A DNA stretch of 64,000 nucleotides from Amphiura filiformis (Eukaryota > Echinodermata > Ophiuroidea > Amphilepidida > Amphiuridae), in NCBI RefSeq assembly GCF_039555335.1, contig NC_092635.1:67678058-67742057 (forward strand). The letters are read 5' to 3'. The stretch's first letter is position 1. Every line of letters begins with the position of its first letter. Below, in pieces: positions 52,663-62,396 of the stretch. The notes below the pieces were generated by a model that saw only the letters and a list, made by a program, of their open reading frames with translations, was not told the DNA's origin and ran no database searches. Position numbers and translations under genes: made by a program.

Positions 52663-52802
52663 ATACTGTGGATCACCTCAAGTTTGGTAGTGACATCAAT
52701 GCTTTTTCGCAGTTGCGCCGCAAGCGCGTTTAACTTTACACACGCGGTTCACATCGAAATATGCACCTACGTCACTACCGAACTTGAGGCGAACCACAGT
52801 AT
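52663..52802. repeat. MITE with CACCTCAAGTTTGGTAGTGA ends (copy 2)
   Basis: Left CACCTCAAGTTTGGTAGTGA, right TCACTACCGAACTTGAGG. It belongs to the same family as 13824-13996. Confidence 0.86.
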
Positions 52803-53522
52803 AGTACAATTTAATTCCAAATCTGTTGATATCTTCATATAAGTCGATAAGTACAAGTCTCTGAAGAATAAAAAAATGGTGCTTATTTTATAATATAACA
52901 TCCGCTAGGTTGTAAAATCAGCTATGCCTCCCATGATCTTAACTTTATTCTGTGTATGATGTACCGTTCTTAAAGAATCAGAGAGTCTTTGACGGGAGTG
53001 GCATACCATATAGCTCCAAAACATGCTTCCTGTCAACCGGAACCCTCCAATTTGCAGAGTCAACTGCGAAATCACTGTGAACTCTTGATTAATCACAAGT
53101 CCATCTGCTTGTTCTGCAAACAATCACTGATATCTGAAATTCTCAACTTCAGGCTTCGATCAGCAGATCAGGTACATGTTTAGTGAACAGGAACATCAGC
53201 ATGTCAGCGGATCATCTCACGTTATTATCTCCATAGCAGCTCCATTCCACACTAACATCCACCGTAAAAATATGCGAAAGTCACCGTTATAACCAAACGG
53301 GGGAACTGCAACAACAAAAAACCTCCAAAAAGTGAGATTTTTTCCTCTGCAGAAAGGAATCACACAGTGTTTAGTACTCTTGCTTCAGATACCAAGTTGG
53401 TTTTGATGTCAGTGTTGAAATACCTGTTGACACCACCCAGCACTGAATAACAACTTTGGTTCAATGCTTACACATAACCCCCAACCCTACCCTAGGTATA
53501 AAAACACACCCATTATAATAAT

Positions 53523-54277
53523 ATATACCCTTATTAGGCTTCTAGGAGTTAGTGACATCACAGCATGGGCAATAACATGCATCTTGCACTAGTACCCTAA
53601 AATGTCAAACTTATTCCAGATTTGGTCATGATAAAGATTTAGCGGACTAGGGGCAAGATGCCGGTTTCTGCACAGTGACCATATCTGCCATCTGAGTAAA
53701 AATGCAGTATCTCAAAATACATTCAATTATAGATACTGTCCTTCTACTTGGTGGACAGGTGTTTTTGTATCAGTCAGCTCTCTACCACATGGGTGTCAAC
53801 TGCAGATGACAAGTTCCAAATTTTCTTTTGAATTTCAAAAAAATTCTTAAGTGTGCATTTTCGTGGCCATATTTGGAATCAGCATGCAAAATGCATTCAA
53901 ATAAGTACAAACAAGTATTGGTCTCTACTTGTGCTCAGTGAATTGCGTAATAAAAAACTTCACATTCAACACAGATGGTTTATAGTAATATGATATTCAG
54001 CATGATGCAATTATCAAATTGGGAGTGGTGGGTGGGAGAAATTTTTCAGCATGACATTTCTGTCTCAATTCTGACAAATTAATGGCGGCCCAAACACGAC
54101 CGCTGATTTGCCCACCAAAACTATCCTGATAACAAGAAAACAAAGCATTTGTGGCAACCAAAATCGGGACCGAACCATTATCCGGTCAAAATCCGATTTT
54201 TAACCCAGGGGTTCAAAACCGTATTTTGATATTGCCTACGGATGTCACTAACTCCATGAAGCCTAATACACTATAAT
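53523..54277. repeat. ~750 bp element with ~40 bp inverted ends
   Basis: 'ataccc ttattaggcttctaggagttagtgacatca' at the left is mirrored by 'tgtcactaactccatgaagcctaatacactataataa' at the right. It sits just downstream of the second GALNT gene's stop. Confidence 0.75.
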
Positions 54278-54318
54278 AAGTACTACTTATACACCACATT
54301 GACAGATTGAGGCTATTG

Positions 54319-54462
54319 TTATCTGCCATCTGTCATTGATATATCTACTAGTTCCCATTGTTGTCCTGTAGCGCCATTACATCTGCTTAGCGTAGGCGAG
54401 TCTTTACCGTCGGGCGGTTTGTCCATGCAGTAACCGCTTGGACCGTGCACCATTGTCTTTTT
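54319..54462 (-). CDS. GALNT1/13: GALNT1/13-like terminal exon: lectin gamma repeat
   Basis: Minus-strand acceptor tctctccacag. Encodes [40 protein letters not shown] and ends before TAA at 54319-54321. CMD stands in for CLD. Confidence 0.92.
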   Translation of the reverse strand, partial: KKTMVHGPSGYCMDKPPDGKDSPTLSRCNGATGQQWELVDISMTDGR

Positions 54463-57400
54463 CTGTGGAGAGATAAAAATGCAGATCAGAAACATGTTAA
54501 TTGCGTTGAATCCACCAACCACCTATTATAAAATAGAGAATTGAAAAGACTAGTTTAAGTCTGACTGTCAATCAAACTCCCCATGTCCCTTGATTGGTTA
54601 GCGCATAAGGTGGATTCATCTGGTGTCGATTGGAGAAAAGGAATCGCAGAAAATGGCGAAAAATGACACGGTGCCTTCAGGAAAGAAAGTTTCCCATTGC
54701 TAAGACTAACTTTTGAGACTGTTTGTATACTTTAAGGTGGTAGGTACTACACCCCTTGATAAATTTTTGCATTTTTCTCAAAAACTAATAACACACTGGT
54801 AACAAAAGTTATGTATATTATAGGGGCAAGGAATCCAGTTACTACACTAGTCTGGAATTTCAGTGACTCAAGACAAGTAGTTAGTGATTTATTGATCAAA
54901 TATTGGTTTCCCCTCATTTTTGACTGTAACTTCACGACTGTTGTCTGTGCTGAAATAAAATTTCCAGTGCAGTAGTTGTAGTCCTTGTTGTATACATATC
55001 TTACTTGTCACCAATGCGCTATAATTTTTGGAAAAAAATGCAAAAATAGGCGCAGAATTGGCCAGGGGTGTAGAACCACCTTAAGGTTCAAAATTAACCA
55101 TAAGGCATGCTGTTTTACGACCAAGTTCTGAAACTCCATCATCACGACCCTCATAAACAAACCGTGCTCAAGTTTTGATTGACAGATGACGTCAGACCCA
55201 AACTAGACTTTTTAAATTCCGTCTTTGTTTTATATAGTACACATCCTCTGCTTCCTGGAGATTATGCATCTGTCAGTGTTGGCATAACGTGGCTATTCCA
55301 TATAATATTCTTCAATCTTTCTGACACTGGAGTGAAAGGTTACTATTGTTGTGAATGGGAATGTTTAACATTCTCTCAATTTCTGCTCAAGAAAATATTA
55401 ACTCCCAAACCGAAAAGAATGAATAAAAAATGTGTGCACTCCAATACAAAGTTTCACTCCAGCAGCACTCCAGATTTGGGAAGTATAAGAGTGATAAATG
55501 GAGCAAAAACCCATAAGTTCAAAGTTGAAGCTGTCAGCCACAACACTAAACTTTTCAAACTTAGAGAATAAACGATCAAGGAATTTTTGTTTTTACTATC
55601 CTCTGCCGTGTGATATACGACAGGCAGTTCCAATATGTTGAGTAGTGGATGCCGGCGCTGCCTGTATCTACTACGATAAAAATATTGGACCTGTGTGTCG
55701 TCTATCATAGGTAGAGGATAGTAAAAACAGAAATTCCGATTGTTTATTCTCATTCTCAGTCAGTTAAATATTATTTTAATAACTGTAAACTATTTTTTTA
55801 AAGCAAAAACTAATCTACCGTCATAAAAACTCCCCTTATTATAAAATGAACGACACTTGTTTACAACTGTTGCGCGTACTGCTAGCGTGTGAGTGTATTC
55901 CGCACTAGCTTACGCATAGAATGCGATACATACGTGCACCTCTACATGACGTGGGGTCGTCTACGGCCTGATAGACGACACCCGAAATCATGCGATTGTC
56001 CAATCAGATTATGTGTCTACAAACTAGACCACTCCCACTGACTAAGAATGAACAACGCTTGCATGATCATCGTTGAATTTCTTCTCTGTAATAGACGAAG
56101 AGATTAGATCCAAAGAGAACCAACTCCAATGCATAATAACATAGTGAATCAGCCATCTTGGTTTGTCAGAGACCAAAATAGTGCGCCTCCTGCATTTATC
56201 GGCAAGAACCCAAAATTGAACGATAACTTGTGATTTTGGGATTGCACGTTACAAAGATTTGGACATGCAGCGCTTTACATTTAGAATGCAAACAAGTACA
56301 CAAATACTTTATATTTGGAGGTATACTATTTTGTCCTCAATGAGTGACAAACAAACATGATAGAGTTGGTTCTCTTTGGGTGTAATCTCTATAATAGTAT
56401 ACTGCTACATTTAGTGTACTTACATTTTCATCATATTTCCATTCTTGATTACCATGTTTATTATGACATTTAAACATCATAACATCAGCGTAATTAGAGT
56501 TGCTGGAAGCATCCAGACAAAGGTCGTCATGTTTTAACTCATTCTCCTTTGTCAAGGCAAATATCTGAAAATTAAAACAAATTAAGATTAAGATGGTTTA
56601 TTATTATGTACCCTATCAGGGCCCAAGCTAACGTAAGACAATAAAAACAAGTTAATTATAACAAATTAAGATAAGAGATGGTATACTTTGTGTATATGCT
56701 TTACCCTAGCAGGGCCATGCCATGGACAATGTAGAACAAAAGGAAAACAAATTAAGATGGCAACAGCTTACATGCTTTACCCTAGAAAGGCCTAAAATGG
56801 GATGAACAATTAAAATAATTGAGATGAAAGAAGGTGGTTTATAATGCTTGACCCTACCTGGCCATAGAGAAGGTGATACACATTTTAAAACAATTCTAAT
56901 TATAAGGGAATAAATGCTTCACTATATAGGGTCTAAGACAGATTAAGATTAAAGAGGATTGTCCATGAGCACCACCCTCCGAATGCGTCAGACAATATTC
57001 GACAATTAAAACAAATTAAAATTAAAGAAGACAGTTTATATCTTAATATAGCAGGGCAAAGTGAAACACATATAAATACAACTTCAGATTAAATAAGACA
57101 CTTTTATGTTTTAACCTAAATAGCACCTTAGACAATGCCACACACAATTAAAAAGCTGATTAAGGTAAATGTTAAAAAGCACCATCTATTTGTTTTATCC
57201 TCACAGGGCCTAAAACAATGTGAGACACAAGTAATATGCTTATGACAAGACTGCAAACAAAACATGTGGGCCCAAGAAAGTACCGGTATTATTTTTTTTA
57301 AAGCGCAGTGATTTATAGTGCGCTACACACAGGCACAACGCCTAGATGTTGATCCACAAGCCTCAGCACACTTTACAGGTTGTCGCTCACCAGTACGGCC

Positions 57401-59871
57401 CCACATCATTCCATAAACCATCAAACAAATCAGGGACTTTGCTGCTTCAAGAGCGCGCACCCTAGACATTCCACAAATAACCTTTGCAACCAGGATCAGC
57501 TCCCCGAGTTTTGTACGGGTTACAACGAGACAAATTAGCAGTAAGTTCCTTGTCCAGAGGAATTTCAAGCTAACTCAATTTTTCAACGAGAGCGTACTAG
57601 GCACCGCAAGGGTTCGAACCCGCAACCTCTCGCACCATAGTCGAACGCCTTATCGATTGAGTTAACTTGACTGCCTAAATACAGATACCTAAGCAGACTG
57701 ACAACAGGTAGAGAGTGGGAAAATCTGAACCAGTGGGGATCATAACAGCACACTTGGGCCTAAAAAATGTTTGATTGGTATAACCAGGGTTGCCAAAAGA
57801 TTTCAGCCCGAATCGCGGGTCAAATAATCCAAAAGTCGCCCAATTTTTCTCTTTACCATTGGTTTCTATGGGGCAGGAAACTACCGGAAGTCGCGGGAGC
57901 CAATGTTGAAAAGTCGCCGAAATTTTTTCTTAACCATTGGTTTCTATGGGACAGGAAATTGTCAAAAGTTGCGGAGAAAATTTTCATAAGTCGCCCAATT
58001 GGGCTACCAAATCGCAGGGTTGGCAACCCTGGGCATAACATCATGGGCTATTCCAGTTGAAATACATACAAGACTTGACCTTCATCTTTCACACAGGGAG
58101 TATGTATTTACCTGAAATTCCATTTGAAGTCAACACCCCCTGTGTAAAAGATTAAGGTAATGTCTTCCAAATGGGGTGTACGGATTTCAAACAGAATATC
58201 CCAATATAGGAATAACAGTAGTAAGCCTCTCTCACTTTTCTCACCATCCCAAAAAGAAAATTGTTGAAAGTACTATTTTAGGAGTTAAAAAAACATCTGG
58301 AAATTCCATTTATTTGTTCTCATTATAATTTACTTTCAATTTATAAACAAGAGCACCAATGGTGCTGTAGCTCAATTGTTTCTGGATATAGGCATGTCAT
58401 TGGAACTAATATATAATTATGTTATTGGTATCATGTAGGTGCATAATATCACAACATATTGTCGGTTACCATATTCAGCATTATTATTATGGACTGTGCA
58501 TTTACCTAGATAGAAAGAAAAATTGAAATTGGAATTGTGAGGTAGAGTTATTTGAAAAACAGCTTTCCTGAAGAGAATTGGACAGAGCTCCGCCATCTGA
58601 CAGCCATTTTAAAGGAACTGTCGGTAGGAAAAGCTCTACCATCTTAAAGCCCCCATTTAAGGAATTGTAAGTGGGAAATGGAGGATTTATCAAAGAAGAC
58701 TGAAGGAAAATGTCAACATTAAAGCCAGGCTCATGACCTTGAAAACTGACCTACGTACATATGAACTGCATCATGAGATGAACCTTTTTAAAATACAGCT
58801 TTCCTGAAAAAAATGGACAGAGCTCTGCTGTATGACAGCCCCATTTTTAAGAACTGTCAGTAGGGACTAAGTCCATATGGAGGAATTTTTAAAGAAAAGG
58901 TTGGAAGTAAAGGCATAAACTTTGAAGGTTCATAACATGAAAACTGAGCCACCTGCATACATATGATCCGCATCAAGAGATACAGCTATCTAAAATAAAG
59001 CTTCCTAAAAAAAATGCAGAGCTCTGCCGTTAGCGGCTTCATTTAAGGATCTTTTTATGTGGAAGATTTTTTCAAAGAAGGTTGGAGTAAAATACCAACT
59101 TTCAAGGCTCATAACTTCAAACTGAACAACCTATGTACATATGTATAGCTAGCTATGTATGGTTACGTATAGCCATGCATAGCTATGTATAGCCATATAT
59201 AGCCATACATAGCTATATGTATAGCCATGTATAGCCAACAATGGACAGAGCTCTGCCGTCTAACAGCGTCATTTCAGGAACTGTCATTAGGAACCAAGTG
59301 CAAAAATAGAGAGAGAGAGAAAAACCCTTAAAATATCTGAAAGCAGAGGTCTTAGGAGCTGTAGAGGAGCCCGAAAGAGGTGGTTAGCACATACCTGTAG
59401 CACCAGACAATGGTAGTGCCACAGACTACTACAGCCTATTCGCAAGCAGTCAAAGTCCCAGTGTTTTTTATGCAGTGAATTCTCACATATTCATGAGGTC
59501 CAATCAATTGTGATGTGTCTAACAATCATGCCAACATTGTGTGCCTTCGCGTGTACGCGATAGAACTTTGCGCGTCTTTGCGCTTACGCGAAAGACCGTA
59601 AAAAATATGCGGTACGTCCATAGCAGTTTTGCCTGTCACATTTCATGGAACAATTGGCCCTCATTATCGGGTGATGCTAAGACTTTGACTGTTTGGAGTT
59701 TGTCTGCTATCTCTTCCGTCCATAGGTAGTGCCCCCATACCATACCCTCTGCATCACCACCCATGTACTTACTTGGTTGCCACCTTGTCCGTGGCAATTG
59801 AAGAATCCTACTTTTTCATTTTCTTTTCTACCCATGTTATCTAGGCATTTCCTGGTTTCCATATTTCTAAC
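54319..59871 (-). CDS. GALNT1/13: GALNT1/13-like N-acetylgalactosaminyltransferase, 3' part (lectin domain), 3 exons
   Basis: Minus-strand exons 59773-59871, 56424-56564 and 54319-54462 join in phase 0 to 127 codons ending in TAA. They encode the three ricin-type lectin repeats: alpha ([26 protein letters not shown]), beta ([21 protein letters not shown]) and gamma ([19 protein letters not shown]). The alpha block is nearly the same as I recall for vertebrate GALNT1/13, so subfamily assignment is fairly firm. The catalytic exons must lie to the right of 64000; none is visible from 59872 on. Intron positions and phases match the lectin domain of the + strand GALNT at 2-17 kb, and the two genes point toward each other. 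Confidence 0.92.
54736..55080. mobile_element. TTAA-target MITE (copy 1)
   Basis: Flanked on both sides by TTAA (54732-54735 and 55081-55084). Ends are GGTGGTAGGTACTACACCCC and GGGGTGTAGAACCACC. The interior shares 'acacactggtaacaaaagttatgtatatta' with the copy at 62033-62392. TTAA duplication points to piggyBac-type mobilisation. Confidence 0.88.
55564..55755. repeat. ~190 bp inverted-repeat element
   Basis: GAATAAACGATCAAGGAATT and TTTTTACTATCCTCTGCC at the left are mirrored by GTAGAGGATAGTAAAAA and AATTCCGATTGTTTATTC at the right. Confidence 0.82.
56099..56392. repeat. foldback MITE with AGATTAGATCCAAAGAGAAC ends
   Basis: AGATTAGATCCAAAGAGAACCAACTC is mirrored by GAGTTGGTTCTCTTTGGGTG and TAATCTC. 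Related end sequence occurs near 30333. Confidence 0.82.
56424..56564 (-). CDS. GALNT1/13: GALNT1/13-like exon: lectin beta repeat
   Basis: Minus-strand acceptor ttaattttcag, donor gtaagt, 47 codons in phase 0. Encodes [42 protein letters not shown] and QxW are intact, unlike the CLT of the other GALNT. Confidence 0.93.
56565..57296 (-). other. intron with degenerate tandem 'accctag.agggcc' units
   Basis: Several loosely repeated stretches combine 'acaattaaaacaaattaagatt' with 'tttaccct(a/c)gcagggcc' at irregular 60-80 bp spacing, an old, decayed minisatellite. No exon is seen. Confidence 0.6.
57297..57676 (-). repeat. tRNA-derived SINE
   Basis: On the minus strand the head is tRNA-like: 'ttaactcaatcgataaggcgttcgac' (A box) and GGGTTCGAACCC (B box at about 57610-57621). 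A body of about 300 bp follows, ending 'gtgcgctacacac ... gcgcactataaatcactgcgc'. The A/B spacing and lack of clean tRNA folding identify a SINE rather than a tRNA gene. Confidence 0.82.
57785..58031. mobile_element. hAT-type MITE with CAGGGTTGCCA ends
   Basis: Ends CAGGGTTGCCA and TTGGCAACCCTG are flanked by near-identical 8 bp sites GGTATAAC (57777-57784) and GGCATAAC (58032-58039). The interior has three 'aagtcgcc(c/g)aa' units and two 'ccattggtttctatggg(g/a)caggaaa' units. A decayed copy starts near 60139. Confidence 0.86.
58044..58203. repeat. GGGCTATTCCA MITE family copy
   Basis: Starts 'atgggctattccagttgaaatacatac' and ends 'ggatttcaaacagaatatccca', with the usual palindromic centre. 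It abuts the hAT MITE on its left. Confidence 0.84.
58545..59310. repeat. 200-236 bp tandem repeat in GALNT1/13-like intron
   Basis: Four diverged units carry 'acagctttcctgaa', GGACAGAGCTCTGCCG and 'gacagcc.cattt.aagga(a/t)ctgtc'. The landmarks lie at about 58580, 58816, 59017 and 59243. Confidence 0.82.
59138..59238. repeat. TATAGCCATGTATAGC microsatellite
   Basis: Repeated atagc(c/t)atgtatagc words between two units of the larger tandem repeat. Confidence 0.85.
59773..59871 (-). CDS. GALNT1/13: GALNT1/13-like exon: lectin alpha repeat
   Basis: Minus-strand acceptor aggatccatag-type (tgcatccatag), donor gtaagt, 33 codons in phase 0. Encodes [33 protein letters not shown]. It is strongly diagnostic of the GALNT1/13 subfamily. 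Confidence 0.93.
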
Positions 59872-62032
59872 CTATGGATGCAGAGAATAGATAAAAGGAA
59901 TAAAACATTATGAGAATGAAACTGATTAGAAAAACGATGAAAATCTGGTGGCTTATTTTCAATAGCTTCATACGACCATGAAGTTCAATTGAGCACTTTT
60001 CTATATCTGCTCACTATGAGAACAGAAACTTTGATGTAACAAAGCATATAGGAAACATGTTGATTGATTATCCCAAGATTTACAATGCTGCATTGGCAAT
60101 GGCAGTACATTACCAAATTGTATCTGAAAATTCATATTCAGGGTTGCCGAAATGTATTTAAGCCCAAATAGCGGGTTAAATTACAAAAAAGTAGCCCAAT
60201 TTTTTCCTTAACAATTGGGTTTCTTTTGGACAGGAAGCTATCGATAGTCATAAAAGCCTGTCAAAAAGTAATCCATTTTATTTCTTAACCATTAGTTTCT
60301 AGTGAACAGGAAGTGGTCAAAATAAAGAAGTATTAAGACTGGATGTCTGTACCAATTCAGCAAGGTGCGGCCAAAGCCAAAAAATGAAGGTCAATGGATT
60401 TTGTCCAAATCTTATGACAGGAAAGGTTATTGGGTCTAATGATTATGTAGCTTGATAAAAAATTCAAATGTTCCTTGTCGCCATGACAACGGGCCTTTGA
60501 AGTTGGCTACAGACAAAGTCAGTTTTTTCAATTTCGCAGTACTGAAAGAGGGTCATTTTCGGCCGGCTCTAACAAAATTGCTGTAAGTACAGGATAATTG
60601 AAATTTCTTCTGATAAATACCTATACATTACATGTTACAAAAATAGTATTGCCATTTTTTTCAATCATCCATAATATTGCGCAATACGCAATGCAAAATC
60701 CCACTTTTTTGCACTTTTTTTCTTTAGTAAAAGTACTATAACTTTAAAAGTCAATAACTCTCAAGGTAGGGTTTGCTGATTTAAGTCTGAGATTGAATGA
60801 GAATAACCATGAATGGGGTTGATAAATCATCCAATAAAAAATTGGGGTCTGTACCCCATAGCGAAATTTTACTTATACGAAAACTCACTATTTTCGATTA
60901 AAATTAGCTAATTACATAGCACTCTTACAGTAAACGTAATCATTTATTGGTCAGAGATTTACAAATAACATACCGAGAAATGTTTATTGACCCATATCTT
61001 ATCCATAGACTTCCACTTAAGTATGTATGCAAATTTTCATAGCCACATTATTGGTCAAACAACTCCCACCCCCATTAACAATTAATATTCTCAAACCGAA
61101 AAGTAGGGTAAGTTACGTTGTTGATAATTGTGTTGCCACTAATTATGTTGGTATCTGTCTATTATTATCATCCAATTGATAATTAATGATAAATGGTACT
61201 TTTCCAACAAAATCAAATTTGGCGTCCAGAATAACTTTGTCAAAATCAACAATCTTTCCCGCCACGTTTGTTATCTATTAGACAATCATCAATCTAGTGT
61301 ATAGAATTATAGGCAAAAATGTCAAGAAATAGAATTGCCATATGAACATGATGAAAATTAACGTAGATTACCTTGAGGAAAGCAAGGGGGATATATTTTG
61401 ACCAGGATCATACAGTTTGTGATAGATTTAACCATGTAACTACAATACCAGAGCTAGGCAACTTCGTCACTACTTTGGAGTAGGCCTAATGTTATAATAA
61501 AGCTACAATACAATCTACATTATAGTGTAAATGTGCATGCCATAATTTAGAGGATTATAAATGATGTCAATTGGTAAATTACGAGTTGTTTCTATAGTTT
61601 GCAAATCAACAACTGGCATTCCGATGAGTGAACAAGCAATTTGAAATAATGTAATGAAAAAAAGTCAGTATTTTATGGTATGCTCAAGGCATTGTCAACA
61701 AATTTGACGCTAGTGCCAACTAAATCTAACCTAGTGAGAACATGAACAATCACTAACAGCAATCCTAATTTTGTCCAAATATGGTGCCTTTCGTCGAATG
61801 CTAACATCACTAGTGTCAATGTTAAGTGAGGAACAGATGTCTTTGAGGGTTTTATGCTCAAACTTTGAAGTTTGTCATTTTTTACAGAGCGGCATACATT
61901 TATTTCACCAACAATTATAGGATGAGAAACTTCCTGCACCACTTGTCTTAGGCTATCTTGAAACCGATGTCTTTGCAAAGAAAAAAGGTCTGTTTCCTAT
62001 TTCCGTCTACAAATACGCGATTTCATTCTTAA
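59872..62032 (-). other. intron or upstream region of the GALNT1/13-like gene
   Basis: No catalytic-domain exon was recognised. About 60139-60310 is a decayed CAGGGTTGCC MITE. The minus-strand open frame at 61673-61978 (101 codons) has no recognisable family or splice context. Confidence 0.45.
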
Positions 62033-62392
62033 GGGGGTACTACACCCCTGTGGTAAATTTGTGACTATTTTTGCATTTTGTTCAAAAAATAGTAACACAC
62101 TGGTAACAAAAGTTATGTATATTATTGGGGCAAGGAATCCAATTACTACACTGAAATGTCAGTGACTCAAGACAAGCGGTTCAGTATATATGATAGGAAA
62201 CGAGGTACATCTTAGCGGTACCTTATTTCTTATCATAAATAACAAACCGCTTGGCTTGGGTGACTGAAATTCCAGTGTAGTAATTGGATTCCTTGCCCCT
62301 ATAATATACATAACTTTTGTAACCACTGTCTTATTAGTTTTTTGAGAAAAATGCAAAAACAGACACAAATTTAGCGAGGGTGCAGTACCCCC
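62033..62392. mobile_element. TTAA-target MITE (copy 2)
   Basis: Flanked by TTAA at 62029-62032 and 62393-62396. Ends GGGGGTACTACACCCCTG and 'agggtgcagtaccccc'. The arms are about 150 bp and mirror each other through 'acacactggtaacaaaagttatgtatattattggggcaaggaatcc'-type sequence. Same family as 54736-55080. Confidence 0.9.
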
Positions 62393-62396
62393 TTAA

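Noticed and set aside
55179-55571. 130-codon + strand open frame in the GALNT1/13-like intron
   Set aside because: No family pattern, and it partly overlaps the inverted-repeat element at 55564.
57601-57676. Functional tRNA gene on the minus strand
   Set aside because: A and B boxes are present, but the arms do not fold as a standard cloverleaf and a SINE body follows.
61673-61978. 101-codon minus-strand open frame
   Set aside because: Composition is plausible, but no motif, splice sites or GALNT similarity was found, so it is not called as an exon.
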